DNA of 64,000 bases from Micromonospora arborensis (GTDB lineage Bacteria; Actinomycetota; Actinomycetes; Mycobacteriales; Micromonosporaceae): assembly GCF_003205615.1 (NCBI RefSeq), contig NZ_PYBV01000009.1:124001-188000 (forward strand), read 5' to 3'. The translations under genes and the position numbers were made by a program. This document shows, piece by piece, positions 19,570 to 28,820 of the stretch. The notes beneath the pieces are model-generated. The model did not search any database. It saw nothing but the letters and a program-made list of their open reading frames with translations, and was not told where the DNA came from. Positions within the stretch are counted from its first letter, which is position 1; each line of letters begins with the position of its first letter.

Positions 19570-19577
19570 GGCCACCG

Positions 19578-19611
19578 CCGACGGCCGGCCCGGAGTCGGG
19601 CCGGCCGTCGG
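19578..19611. terminator. Bidirectional terminator
   Basis: Perfect 15-base arms CCGACGGCCGGCCCG and its complement with a GAGT loop, between the convergent MinD-like and DUF3151 genes. Confidence 0.85.
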
Positions 19612-19618
19612 AGCGGGG

Positions 19619-20047
19619 TCAGTTGCTGGCCAGCGCGTCCGCCGCTTCCGGGTCGCAGTCACGCAGGAACTGGGCACAGCGGGCCGCCTCGTCGGCCTCG
19701 CCGATCTCGTCGGCGGCCCGGGACAGCACGTACAGGCAGCGGAGGAAGCCCCGGTTGGGCTCGTGCGACCACGGCACCGGGCCGTGCCCCTTCCAACCGC
19801 TGCGGCGCAACTGGTCGAGGCCACGGTGGTAGCCGGTGCGTGCGTAGGCGTACGCCGTCACCACCTGGCCCTGGGCGAACGCCCGGGCCGCCAACTCGGC
19901 CCAGCCCGCACTGTAGGTCGGGAAGCCAGCCGCCACGCTGGCGAACGCCTCGTCGGTGCCGGCCTCGTCGGCGGCAGCCAGGGCGGCGTCGGCCTCGTCG
20001 TTCACGGGCAGTCGGGTGGCCGGTGGCTCTGGCAAAAGGTTCTGCAT
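19619..20047 (-). CDS. DUF3151 protein
   Basis: A 142-residue protein of the actinobacterial DUF3151 family, of unknown function, soluble and helical. Recognised from the start MQNLLPEPPATRLPV, the central VVTAYAYARTGYHRGLDQLR, GWKGHGPVPWSHEPNRGFLR and the end CDPEAADALASN. ATG 20047 is taken; an ATG 12 bases upstream (MNGA) is possible. Convergent with the MinD-like gene and divergent from the LOG gene. Confidence 0.85.
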   Translation of the reverse strand: MQNLLPEPPATRLPVNDEADAALAAADEAGTDEAFASVAAGFPTYSAGWAELAARAFAQGQVVTAYAYARTGYHRGLDQLRRSGWKGHGPVPWSHEPNRGFLRCLYVLSRAADEIGEADEAARCAQFLRDCDPEAADALASN

Positions 20048-20204
20048 CGCCCCATTCAACCCGCTGGACAGCGCGACACGCGAGCGGGTCGGCCAACGCG
20101 TTCGGCTGAACGGCTGAGGAGTTGGTCACGCCTGCGGCCTATGCCGCCGCCAGGTGTTTTCCACTACAACTAATGGTCCGGAGCCTCCCCAGGAACCGGT
20201 TATG

Positions 20205-20238
20205 CAGGAGCCCGGTGGCCACGGCCACCGGGCTCCTG
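20205..20238. terminator. Strong hairpin in a divergent intergenic region
   Basis: Arms CAGGAGCCCGGTGGCC (20205-20220) and GGCCACCGGGCTCCTG (20223-20238) are perfectly complementary. It lies between the divergent DUF3151 and LOG genes, where a terminator is not expected, 59 bases before the LOG start. Confidence 0.6.
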
Positions 20239-20296
20239 TCGGTTGCACCCCAGGCCCGAGGTTTGACCGGCCCCGGCGGGCGGGCAGGATGGCCCG

Positions 20297-21490
20297 GTGC
20301 CGACCCCACCTCCAGCGGACGTCATCGAGCCGCAGCTGCACACCGACGAGATCCAGACGCGCGACGAGTTCGATCGGCAGTTGGCCACCGGCCGACTGAC
20401 CGGGCTCACGGTGCAGGGCCTGCGCCTCGACCTGGCGCCGGTGCCCGACCTGACCGGCGTGGAGGTCGCCGGCACCCTCTTCGTGGGCTGCCGGTTCGCC
20501 TCCCGGGACGTCGGCGCCGACCTGGTCCGGCGGGGCGCGAACGTGGTGCCACCGTTCTCGGGGCTGCCGTACCCGACCCAGCCTGGGCACCTCTACACCC
20601 CGGAGGACCTGGCCGCCGGGTTCGCCGAGGGCGGGTTCACCGGGATGTACGACACCCGGGTGTACGACCACTACCGGGTGCACGGGGGTGCGCTGCCGGA
20701 CGTCAAGGAGGCGCTGGGTCAGCGGCTGCACGACCACGGCGTGGACAACGCGCTGGCCGACGCCACCCGGGTCTGGCTGGCCCGACACGGACCGCAGTCG
20801 GTGGTGGGCATCATGGGTGGGCACGCGGTGCGGCGCGGCAGCCCGGCGTACCGGATGGCTGCCGTGCTGGGTTGGGAGCTGGCGCGGGCCGACCGGCTGG
20901 TGGTGACCGGCGGCGGCCCCGGGGTGATGGAGGCGGCGAACCTCGGCGCCTACCTGGCGGACCGTTCGGCGGCCGAGTTGACCGAGGCGATCGACCTGTT
21001 GGCCACCGCGCCCGACTTCACCGACCACCACAGCTACACGGCCACGGCCCTGGCGGTGCGACAGCGGTACGCGGGTGTGCCGCGGCAGCGCGGCGCCGAC
21101 CTCGACTGGGCGCGGGCCGGCGGGCTGGCCATTCCGACCTGGTTGTACGGGCACGAACCGGCGAACCTGTTCGCCGGGCGGATCGCCAAGTACTTCTCGA
21201 ACGCGATCCGGGAGGACACCATCCTGCGGCTCGCCCGGGGTGGCATCGTCTTCGCGCCGGGGCGGGCGGGCACCGTGCAGGAGGTGTTCCAGGCGGCCAC
21301 CAAGACCTATTACGGCACGGACGGCGTCAGCGGCGCGTACGTCTTCCTGGACCGTGACTACTGGACCCGGGAGCTGCCGGTGCAGGCGCTGCTTCGTCCG
21401 CTGCTGGCGGCGTCCCCGTTCGGTGACCTGTCGTCGACGATCCACCTCACCGACGACGTACGCGAAGCCGTCCGGCTGTTGACGGCCTGA
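20297..21490 (+). CDS. LOG family Rossmann-fold protein
   Basis: A 397-residue protein of the LOG/lysine-decarboxylase-like family; typical small members are nucleoside 5'-monophosphate phosphoribohydrolases. The nucleotide-binding pattern VVTGGGPGVMEAANLGAYLA and the second motif IVFAPGRAGTVQEVFQAAT (the family PGGxGTxxE in altered form) are clear. The N-terminal 170 residues, with VVGIMGGHAVRRGS, extend beyond the usual 190-residue size, placing it in the longer actinobacterial branch with unknown substrate. GTG 20297 is the start. A perfect bidirectional terminator separates it from the convergent aldolase gene. Confidence 0.8.
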   Translation: MPTPPPADVIEPQLHTDEIQTRDEFDRQLATGRLTGLTVQGLRLDLAPVPDLTGVEVAGTLFVGCRFASRDVGADLVRRGANVVPPFSGLPYPTQPGHLYTPEDLAAGFAEGGFTGMYDTRVYDHYRVHGGALPDVKEALGQRLHDHGVDNALADATRVWLARHGPQSVVGIMGGHAVRRGSPAYRMAAVLGWELARADRLVVTGGGPGVMEAANLGAYLADRSAAELTEAIDLLATAPDFTDHHSYTATALAVRQRYAGVPRQRGADLDWARAGGLAIPTWLYGHEPANLFAGRIAKYFSNAIREDTILRLARGGIVFAPGRAGTVQEVFQAATKTYYGTDGVSGAYVFLDRDYWTRELPVQALLRPLLAASPFGDLSSTIHLTDDVREAVRLLTA

Positions 21491-21497
21491 GCAACGA

Positions 21498-21533
21498 CGA
21501 CGGCCGGCTCCCCGTGCGGAGAGCCGGCCGTCG
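21498..21533. terminator. Bidirectional terminator
   Basis: Perfect 13-base arms CGACGGCCGGCTC and GAGCCGGCCGTCG with a 10-base loop, between the LOG and fba genes. Confidence 0.88.
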
Positions 21534-21544
21534 GTGGAACGTTG

Positions 21545-22570
<1,026 letters not shown>

Positions 22571-22713
22571 GTGATGCGCTCCTTACTTACCACTCTCGGC
22601 CGTGCTGGCCGCTGTTGTTCATCTGTGCGCCGGACCGCGCTGTCCTCCGCCCGGCAGTATCCCGCAGGTGCGGTACGCCGGAGAAACCGACCCGGGTGCC
22701 GGCTGCGATCCAG

Positions 22714-23088
22714 TCAACGGTCGTCCGGCACGATGACACTGATCAGCCAGGTGACCACAGTCATCACGATCGCTCCCCAGAACGCCGCCCAGAAACCGTC
22801 CACCTCGAACGGCAGGTCGAGGCCGCGGGCGATCCGGTCGGTGAGCAGGAACAGCAGAGCATTGACCACCAGTGCGAACAGACCCAGGGTCAGCAGGTAG
22901 AACACGCAGCCGACAATTTTGATCACCGGCTTGAGCACCGCGTTGATCACGCCGAAGATCAGTGCCACCACGATCAGGGTGAGGACGGTGTTGCCGCCCG
23001 AGCGGCCGTGCACGTCGACCCCGGGCACGATCAGCGTGGTTATCCACAACGCGACAGCGGTGATCGCCAGTCGAATGAGGAAGCCCAC
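22714..23088 (-). CDS. Four-TM phage-holin-like membrane protein
   Basis: A 124-residue protein of the chromosomal 'phage holin family IV' type. Four hydrophobic segments are visible (LIRLAITAVALWITTLIV, VLTLIVVALIFGVINAVL, VFYLLTLGLFALVVNALL, FWAAFWGAIVMTVVTWLI) with the conserved INAVLKPVIK and NALLFLLTDRIA between them. Despite the name these proteins are widespread in bacterial genomes without prophages and no phage genes are nearby. Role unknown. Confidence 0.85.
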   Translation of the reverse strand: MGFLIRLAITAVALWITTLIVPGVDVHGRSGGNTVLTLIVVALIFGVINAVLKPVIKIVGCVFYLLTLGLFALVVNALLFLLTDRIARGLDLPFEVDGFWAAFWGAIVMTVVTWLISVIVPDDR

Positions 23089-23212
23089 GGCACCATCCTG
23101 GCATCGGGTCGTGTCGCCGAGGGCTGATTCCGCCCACTCCGCTTCCCGGCGCGGTGCCGGCCCAGCCCGTACGGTGGGTGGGAACCGTGCCCCGAGACCC
23201 CCGGGAGGAACA

Positions 23213-23425
23213 ATGGGTCAGCCCGACGAGGAGTTCACCCCCGGCGACAAACTCGCCCCGGACGAACGCGACCCCGAGGCCGACCCGGCCGACGCGGTCG
23301 AGCAGGCGGCGATGGCCGGCCCGGCCGACACCGACAGTGAGCCGCACCGTGGCCTGGAGGTCGACGACTGGGACGCGATGGAGCAGGCCCGGGTGGTCAC
23401 CGTGGACGAGGACGACTACCGCTGA
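23213..23425 (+). CDS. Small acidic conserved-type protein
   Basis: A 70-residue highly acidic, probably disordered protein (MGQPDEEFTPGDKL..., ending VTVDEDDYR) starting at ATG 23213 behind CGGGAGGAAC. It has no recognised domain. The good ribosome binding site and coding composition make it a real gene; it resembles small acidic proteins often annotated as hypothetical in Micromonosporaceae. Convergent with the LCP gene. Confidence 0.7.
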   Translation: MGQPDEEFTPGDKLAPDERDPEADPADAVEQAAMAGPADTDSEPHRGLEVDDWDAMEQARVVTVDEDDYR

Positions 23426-23458
23426 TCCCGTCGCCGGGTCGACTGCCCGCCTCGCGCC

Positions 23459-24520
23459 TCACCGGACGGCGTTGACCTGCTCCGGGTGCTGCGCCACCCA
23501 CTGCGCCAACCGATCCTCGCCCAGCGCGGCGAAGAACGCCGGGCCCTGCTTCGGGTCCAGTCGTACCCGCTGAACGTTGTCGGTCAGCGGCCCGACCGGG
23601 AGGCTGAGCCCCACCGGGTCGACGCTCTTGAGCTCGGGTAGCACCCGCAGCAGCTTGGTCAGTGGCAGGCCATCGTCGTCGACCGTCAGGCCCTCGCCTG
23701 CGGCCGACAACAGCGCGGTGAGCCGGACCGGGTTGCTCAGCACGTCCTGCGCGACCGCCCGCCGGATCAGCCCGGCGACATAGCGCTGGGCGTTACGGTC
23801 CCGGTCGAACGCACCGTCGGGCAGGTACCGCCGTTGCCGCAGCAGGTCGACCGAGGCGGCTCCGTCGAGCCGCTGACAGCCGGCTGGAAAGACCCGGCGG
23901 CTGTGCGAGGACCGGACCTCGTTCGGTAGGCAGACCTCCACCCCGTCGACGGCCTCGGTGATCCGGCGCAGCCCCGTGAAGGTCAGCACCGCGCCGGCGT
24001 CGACGCGTACCCCGGTCAGGTCGGCGACCACCCGGCGGGTCAGGTCGTAGCCGGGGTCCAGGTCGGGCTGGGGCTCGGTGGCACCGGTGAAGAACGCGCT
24101 GCTGAGCTTGTCGGTCCCCCGGCCGGGGACGGACACCTCCAGGTCGCGCGGCAACGAGATGAGGTACGGCCGGCTCCGGTCCGCCGGGATGTGCACCAGC
24201 AGGATGGAGTCCGCCAAGCGGTACGGCGGTTTCGCGCCGAAGCCGTCCACGCCAACCAGCAGGACGTTCAGCGCCCCGGACTGCGAGTCAGCCGGTTGCA
24301 CAGACGGCAACGAGTCCTCCGCCGGCCGTTCGGGGCGCAGTTGCGGCACGCCGACTCCGAGCGCGGCGAGCAGGGCGAGCGTGACGCCAGCGGCCTGGAA
24401 CCGCTGCCGGCGGCGACGGCGGGTGGCGGCGAGTCGGTCGATCGCAGCCCGCAGCGGGCCGGTCGACGGGGTCATCGGCTCGTGCCGGACGAACGCGGCG
24501 CGTAGGTCGTCCTCAATCAT
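23459..24520 (-). CDS. LytR-CpsA-Psr family protein
   Basis: A 353-residue membrane-anchored enzyme of the LCP family, which attaches glycopolymers to peptidoglycan outside the cell. One TM segment lies at about residues 43-60 (QAAGVTLALLAALGVGV); the LCP domain follows: NVLLVGVDGFGAKPPYRLADS, LLVHIPADRSRPYLISLPRDL, the DGVEVCLP segment, and DLLRQRRYLPDGAFDRDRNAQ with the family RxR/DxxR arginines. The N-terminus (MIEDDLRAAFVRHEP) looks like that of ECF-associated partner proteins. It starts 2 bases after the ECF sigma stop, so sigma and LCP form an operon; it may both sense and act in cell-wall stress. Confidence 0.88.
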   Translation of the reverse strand: MIEDDLRAAFVRHEPMTPSTGPLRAAIDRLAATRRRRRQRFQAAGVTLALLAALGVGVPQLRPERPAEDSLPSVQPADSQSGALNVLLVGVDGFGAKPPYRLADSILLVHIPADRSRPYLISLPRDLEVSVPGRGTDKLSSAFFTGATEPQPDLDPGYDLTRRVVADLTGVRVDAGAVLTFTGLRRITEAVDGVEVCLPNEVRSSHSRRVFPAGCQRLDGAASVDLLRQRRYLPDGAFDRDRNAQRYVAGLIRRAVAQDVLSNPVRLTALLSAAGEGLTVDDDGLPLTKLLRVLPELKSVDPVGLSLPVGPLTDNVQRVRLDPKQGPAFFAALGEDRLAQWVAQHPEQVNAVR

Positions 24521-24522
24521 GT

Positions 24523-25002
24523 TCACGCCTCCACGTACTCGGCCCGGAGCGTGGCCAGGGCCCGGGAGATGGACGAACGTACGGTCCCGACGGCACAGCC
24601 GAGAATGTCGGCGATCTCGACATCGGGCAGGTCTTCGTAGTAGCGCAGCACCAGGGCGGCCCGCTGCCGACGCGGCAACCGGGACAGCCAGGACCAGATC
24701 TGGTCCCGGTCCACCGCCGACTGGGCATGGTCGGTGGGCACCGGCAGCGTCGGGTCGGGCTCGGCGCGCAGCAGCACCCGGCGCACCCACGAGCCGCGCC
24801 GCCAGTCGACGTACTGGTTGGTGAGCATCCGGCGTACGTAACGCTCGGGTGCGTCCGCCCGGGCGACCCGGCGCCAGTTGAGCTGGACTCGGACCATGGT
24901 CTCCTGAACCAGATCCTGAGCCTGGTGCGGATCGCCGGTGAGCATCACCGCGTACCGCAGTAGCGGGGCCAGCCGCGTATCCGCGAACTCCTCGTACGTC
25001 AC
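24523..25002 (-). CDS. SigE-family ECF RNA polymerase sigma factor
   Basis: A 159-residue ECF sigma factor. Region 2: VTYEEFADTRLAPLLRYAVM, LTGDPHQAQDLVQETMVRVQ; region 4: LSRLPRRQRAALVLRYYEDL, then the HTH VEIADILGCAVGTVRSSISR. GTG 25002 has CTGGAGG six bases upstream and is favoured over ATG 25026. Related in type to the sigma factor at 9923-10507, but partnered with an LCP protein instead of a plain membrane protein. Divergent from a DedA gene. Confidence 0.9.
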   Translation of the reverse strand: MTYEEFADTRLAPLLRYAVMLTGDPHQAQDLVQETMVRVQLNWRRVARADAPERYVRRMLTNQYVDWRRGSWVRRVLLRAEPDPTLPVPTDHAQSAVDRDQIWSWLSRLPRRQRAALVLRYYEDLPDVEIADILGCAVGTVRSSISRALATLRAEYVEA

Positions 25003-25133
25003 TGCACCTCCAGGGGCTCCTGCCATAGATGACGGGAGCGGACCGACCGAACATTGCAGCGGCAGCGCGCCAGCGGGTGGTGAGGGTCGGTCCGGCGCGG
25101 CCGGAGCCCCGGGCTTCGGTACCCTTTGTGGCC

Positions 25134-25949
25134 GTGGACACAGCTGAGAAGACCCGCGCTCTCGTGGAGAGCGTCGCCCTGAACCCGCTCGATCCCAAGG
25201 ATCTGTTGCAGACCTTCGGGCTGATCGGCGTGTGGGTGATCCTCTTCGCCGAGACCGGCCTGCTGGTGGGCTTCTTCTTCCCTGGTGACTCGCTGCTGTT
25301 CCTCGCCGGTGTGGCCTCGTCGCCGGTGGCGGACGCGATCTTCGGCGACGGCACTCGCCTCTCCCTGGCCGGCCTGCTGATCGGCGGGCCGATCTGCGCG
25401 ATCGCCGGCGCCCAGTTGGGGCACTGGCTCGGCGCCCGGTACGGCCGGCCCATGTTCGAGCGACCGAACTCCCGACTCTTCAAGAAGGAGTACGTGGAGA
25501 AGGCCGAGTACTACTTCGATAAGTTCGGCCCGGCGAAGGCCGTGGTGCTGGCGCGCTTCATTCCGATCGTCCGGACGTTCCTCAACCCGGTCGCCGGCGC
25601 GCTCGGCATGCCGGCCCGGAAGTTCCTGCTCTGGAACATCGTCGGTGCGGTGCTCTGGGTGGACGGCATCCTGCTGATCGGTTACCTGCTGGCCGAGCAG
25701 ATCTACAACGCCATCGGCGACAAGATCGACCACTACATCCTGCCGGTGGTGGCCCTGATCATCGTGATCTCGGTGTTGCCGATCTTCTTCGAGTTCCTCC
25801 GCGACCGGCGGGCCCGTAAGCGCGGCGAAGCGGTGGCGGTGGTCGCGGCGGCCAGTGCCGCTGGCGCGGCGGAAGCGGCCCGCGAGGCGTTCGACCACGA
25901 CACGCACCAGCACGGTCGCCACCGCCCGGAGCACGGCCAGGACCGCTGA
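25134..25949 (+). CDS. DedA family membrane protein
   Basis: A 271-residue DedA protein. The re-entrant motif FAETGLLVGFFFPGDSLLFL carries the family E and PGD residues; GAQLGHWLGARYGRPMFERP and the conserved FGPAKAVVLARFIPIVRTFLNPVAGALGM (given as two adjoining motifs, KAVVLARFIPIVRTF and NPVAGALGM) follow, then two C-terminal TM helices. The cytosolic tail is Ala/Arg-rich ending in a His-rich HDTHQHGRHRPEHG. GTG 25134 or 25128 is the start. Second DedA gene in this window, more canonical than the one at 187. Confidence 0.92.
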   Translation: MDTAEKTRALVESVALNPLDPKDLLQTFGLIGVWVILFAETGLLVGFFFPGDSLLFLAGVASSPVADAIFGDGTRLSLAGLLIGGPICAIAGAQLGHWLGARYGRPMFERPNSRLFKKEYVEKAEYYFDKFGPAKAVVLARFIPIVRTFLNPVAGALGMPARKFLLWNIVGAVLWVDGILLIGYLLAEQIYNAIGDKIDHYILPVVALIIVISVLPIFFEFLRDRRARKRGEAVAVVAAASAAGAAEAAREAFDHDTHQHGRHRPEHGQDR

Positions 25950-25961
25950 ACTCAGATACGA

Positions 25962-25997
25962 CGACGGCCGGCCCCCTGGTGAGGGGGTCGGCCGTCG
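25962..25997. terminator. Terminator of DedA gene
   Basis: Arms CGACGGCCGGCCCCCT and AGGGGGTCGGCCGTCG, one mismatch, 4-base loop. Shares the CGACGGCCGG outer stem with the terminators at 19578 and 21498. Confidence 0.85.
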
Positions 25998-26118
25998 GCA
26001 TGTCGAACTCGACCTCCGGCGGTGCGGCCGGGGACGAGCAGGTGTCACCCACCGGTGGCGCCACCCCTGGCTCGCCACCGGACGTCGCCCCGGCGCGGGA
26101 CGACGTGCAGTGCCTACG

Positions 26119-26496
26119 TCAGCGGGCCTTCTTGGTGGCCCGCTTACGCGGCGGGGTCAGCAGGTCGGCGATCGTCGCGATCGCACTCGGGACCAGGCTG
26201 TAGTACGCCCAGACACCGCGCTTCTCCCGCTGCAGCAAACCAGCCTCGGTGAGGATGCGCAGGTGATGACTGACCGTCGGCTGAGAGAGGCCGAGCGGCG
26301 CCGTCAGGTCACAGACGCACGCCTCGCCCTCGGGGGCCGACTGGATCAGGCTGAGCAGCCGCAGCCGAGCAGGATCCGCAAGGGCCTTGAGGACCCCGGC
26401 AAGACGCTCGGCATCGGCACGTTCGATCGGCTCGCCGTTAAGCGGCGAGATCTGAGGCATAGTCATTTCGGCCAACGCAGTTCCCACGTATTCCAT
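26119..26496 (-). CDS. ArsR family metalloregulator
   Basis: A 125-residue winged-helix repressor. The HTH reads DLTAPLGLSQPTVSHHLRIL and is preceded by the EACVCDL motif, equivalent to the ELCVCDL thiol site of arsenite-sensing ArsR, giving a Cys-x-Cys pair on the recognition-side helix. The wing ends LQREKRGVWAYYSLV; the tail PPRKRATKKAR is basic. ATG 26496 is used, but its Shine-Dalgarno-like GGAAGG abuts it, so the start may be further in (26466 or 26460). No arsenic resistance genes are adjacent. It lies downstream of pyrE-like on the same strand. Confidence 0.85.
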   Translation of the reverse strand: MEYVGTALAEMTMPQISPLNGEPIERADAERLAGVLKALADPARLRLLSLIQSAPEGEACVCDLTAPLGLSQPTVSHHLRILTEAGLLQREKRGVWAYYSLVPSAIATIADLLTPPRKRATKKAR

Positions 26497-26553
26497 CCTT
26501 CCACCAGCAGCATCGATCCGCCTGCATATCAGCAGATCCGAATCGGCAAACTT

Positions 26554-27093
26554 TTACGCCACAAGGCCGAGGTCAGCCAACGTATAGGCCGCCCGGTAAG
26601 GCAATCCGGCGGCTCGCACCGCGTCGCCGGCGCCTCGATCAACAATAACCGCCACGCCCACGACTTCCGCCCCGGCCTCACGAAGCGCCTCGACAGCGGT
26701 CAACACACTTCCGCCCGTCGTGGACGTATCCTCCACCGCCAACACCCGGCGGCCGGCCACCTCCGGTCCCTCGATCCGCCGCTGCAGACCGTGCGCCTTG
26801 CCCGCCTTGCGCACCACAAAGGCGTCCAGGGCCCGGCCGGTCGGAGCGGCGGCGTGCAGCATCGAGACCGCGACAGGGTCCGCGCCCAGGGTGAGGCCTC
26901 CGACAGCGTCGTACTCCCAGTCGGCGGTGAGGTCGAGCAACACCCGGCCGACCAAAGGAGCGGCCTGGTGATGGAGCGTGACGCGCCGCAGATCCACGTA
27001 CCAATCTGCCTCCCGCCCCGAGGAGAGCACGACCCGTCCGTGGACCACGGCCAGGTCGGTAATGAATTTACGCAGGTCGTCGTGGTCCCCCAT
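26554..27093 (-). CDS. pyrE: Orotate phosphoribosyltransferase
   Basis: A 179-residue type I phosphoribosyltransferase, making OMP from orotate and PRPP in pyrimidine synthesis. The PRPP loop RRVLAVEDTSTTGGSVLTAV is intact, and the N-terminal GRVVLSSGREADWYVDLRRV and central VGGLTLGADPVAVSML match OPRT. ATG 27093 (MGDHDDLRKF) gives the usual family length. No other pyr gene is near, which is normal for actinomycetes. Confidence 0.9.
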   Translation of the reverse strand: MGDHDDLRKFITDLAVVHGRVVLSSGREADWYVDLRRVTLHHQAAPLVGRVLLDLTADWEYDAVGGLTLGADPVAVSMLHAAAPTGRALDAFVVRKAGKAHGLQRRIEGPEVAGRRVLAVEDTSTTGGSVLTAVEALREAGAEVVGVAVIVDRGAGDAVRAAGLPYRAAYTLADLGLVA

Positions 27094-27262
27094 GGCGATA
27101 GAGGTTACTGCGCAAGTCTGAGCGCCGTGTGTGGGGTCCACCCTGATCAGCCCAGTGAGGAACCGATGATTGGCGATGTACGACTACGCTGAGCGACCGG
27201 CCGGATAGCGGCGCGCCAACGCCGCGCCGAGGGTCCCCGGCAACCGGCGGGCCTGTCGAGGC

Positions 27263-28072
27263 TCAGTGCTCGTCGCGACCGATCCGGCCGCGGGCATCCC
27301 GCGCGACCGCCTGGAGCAGCCGTCGCGGCGCATGCCGCATGCCGGCGACGACCACCTTGTACTTCCATGCCGGGACGCTGACCATCTTGCCTTTTCCCAG
27401 GTCACGCAGGGCTTCGTCGACCACATTCTCGGCCCGCAGCCACAACCACTCGGGCGTCTTGGACATGTTGATGCCGGCCCGCTGGTGGAACTCGGTGCGG
27501 GTGTAGCCGGGACAGAGGGCCATCACCCGGACACCGAAGGGCCGCGCCGACAGGCCAACCGACTCGCTGAAGTTGGTGACCCACGCCTTGCTGGCCGGGT
27601 ACGTCGACCCGGGCATCGTCGCACCGAAACCGGCGACCGAAGAGACATTTATCACTGCCCCGTTCCGCCGTTCGGTCATCGGTCGCAGTGCCGCCAGGGT
27701 CAGCCGCATGACCGCGTGCACGTTGAGGCGCAGCAGGCGTGCCTCATCCTCTGCCGTGGAGCGTAGGAACGTCGTGTTCAGGCTGATCCCGGCGTTGTTG
27801 ACCAGCAGGTGCACCGGGCTGCCATCGGTGAGTCGCTGCTCCACGACGGCGCAGCCGTCGTCGGTGGACAGATCCGCCGGGATCGTCTCCACGTCCCGGC
27901 CGTACGTGGCACCCAACTCGCCTGCCATCTCGGTCAGCCGAGCCGCGTCGCGGGCGACCAGCACGAGCTGCCAACCGTCGGCGGCCAGCCGCCGGCTGAA
28001 CGCCGCGCCGATGCCGGCGGTGGCTCCGGTGATCAGGGCTCGGCGCTCGGCAGTCGTGGGGTCGAGCGGCAC
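27263..28072 (-). CDS. Short-chain dehydrogenase/reductase
   Basis: A 269-residue SDR. Cofactor-binding ALITGATAGIGAAFSRRLA, the NNAG motif (LLVNNAGISLNTTFL), the catalytic serine region VINVSSVAGFGATMPG and the Y-x3-K pair (STYPASKAWVTNFSES) are all present; LVARDAARL after beta-2 suggests NADPH preference. GTG 28072 (VPLDPTTAE) starts 11 bases after the preceding membrane protein gene stop. The substrate is not inferable; similar actinobacterial enzymes act on lipids or ketones. Confidence 0.9.
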   Translation of the reverse strand: MPLDPTTAERRALITGATAGIGAAFSRRLAADGWQLVLVARDAARLTEMAGELGATYGRDVETIPADLSTDDGCAVVEQRLTDGSPVHLLVNNAGISLNTTFLRSTAEDEARLLRLNVHAVMRLTLAALRPMTERRNGAVINVSSVAGFGATMPGSTYPASKAWVTNFSESVGLSARPFGVRVMALCPGYTRTEFHQRAGINMSKTPEWLWLRAENVVDEALRDLGKGKMVSVPAWKYKVVVAGMRHAPRRLLQAVARDARGRIGRDEH

Positions 28073-28083
28073 GGGGCGGGTCC

Positions 28084-28749
28084 TCACCTGGGCGGGTACG
28101 GAGGCGCGGACGGCGCCGACGGGGGCTGGGGCGGGGCGGGCGAGAAAGCGGGTGGTGCGGATGGCGCGGGCGGCGCGGTCGAGCGGCGGTGACCGAACCA
28201 GGCGTTTGCCGCCGGCAGGGCCAGCAGCGTAGCTACTACAAGGTAACCTAGCCCCTGCCCGACGGAAAGCCCGGCGTTGAGCGGGATCCACCAGGACGGG
28301 TACGCGTCGCCGATCAGGCCCAGCAACTCGGCGAGAGACCGATCGTCAGCGCCCAGTTGCAGTGGCGCGGCTCGTTCACCGACCAGCACCGCGACGCTGC
28401 AGCAACCGCCCAGCAGGCCGAGCCCGCTGACCACCCAGGTGGCCACCCGGACACCGTTGCGACCGGCCAGCAGCCCGAGGGCCAGGCCGGCGAGCACCGG
28501 CGCGGAGAGCGCAGCCACCACCGCCGACAGCACTGCGGACGCGCGGAGCAGGGTCACCACGTCGTCGATCTGCTCCGAGCTCGCCGAGGTGTCGCGGGCC
28601 GCGGAGCGGAACGCGTCGACCGTCCCGCCCAGCACCACCAGGTCGACAACGGTGTACGCGAGCGCGCCGACCGCCATCACCAACAGCACGGACGCGGCCG
28701 ACAGGACGACGGCGGGCCGGCGGGCCGGTGCCGATTCTGGGTTCGACAC
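28084..28749 (-). CDS. Four-TM protein with proline-rich C-terminus, paralogue A
   Basis: A 221-residue membrane protein: cytosolic start (MSNPESAPARRP), four hydrophobic segments (VLLVMAVGALAYTVVDLVVL, AVVAALSAPVLAGLALGLLA, VVSGLGLLGGCCSVAVLVG, LGYLVVATLLALPAANAWF) and a Pro/Ala-rich tail ending APPYPPR. The pattern NGVRVATWVVSGLGLLGGCC followed by LPAANAWF recurs in the two neighbouring genes at 28821 and 30352, so the three are paralogues. No named domain; function unknown. Confidence 0.75.
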   Translation of the reverse strand: MSNPESAPARRPAVVLSAASVLLVMAVGALAYTVVDLVVLGGTVDAFRSAARDTSASSEQIDDVVTLLRASAVLSAVVAALSAPVLAGLALGLLAGRNGVRVATWVVSGLGLLGGCCSVAVLVGERAAPLQLGADDRSLAELLGLIGDAYPSWWIPLNAGLSVGQGLGYLVVATLLALPAANAWFGHRRSTAPPAPSAPPAFSPAPPQPPSAPSAPPYPPR

Positions 28750-28820
28750 GACGAATCCCTCCGGTAGGCGTGGGTTGCAACCTACTCGGAGGGATCGTCG
28801 GCGTCGTGCTTATCCAACGG

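Noticed and set aside
22714-23088. Prophage marker (holin-like gene)
   Set aside because: This holin family is common in non-phage contexts and no other phage gene lies nearby.
23218-23400. Minus-strand frame over the small acidic gene
   Set aside because: Ser/Ala-rich antisense artefact; the plus-strand gene has a clear SD and start.
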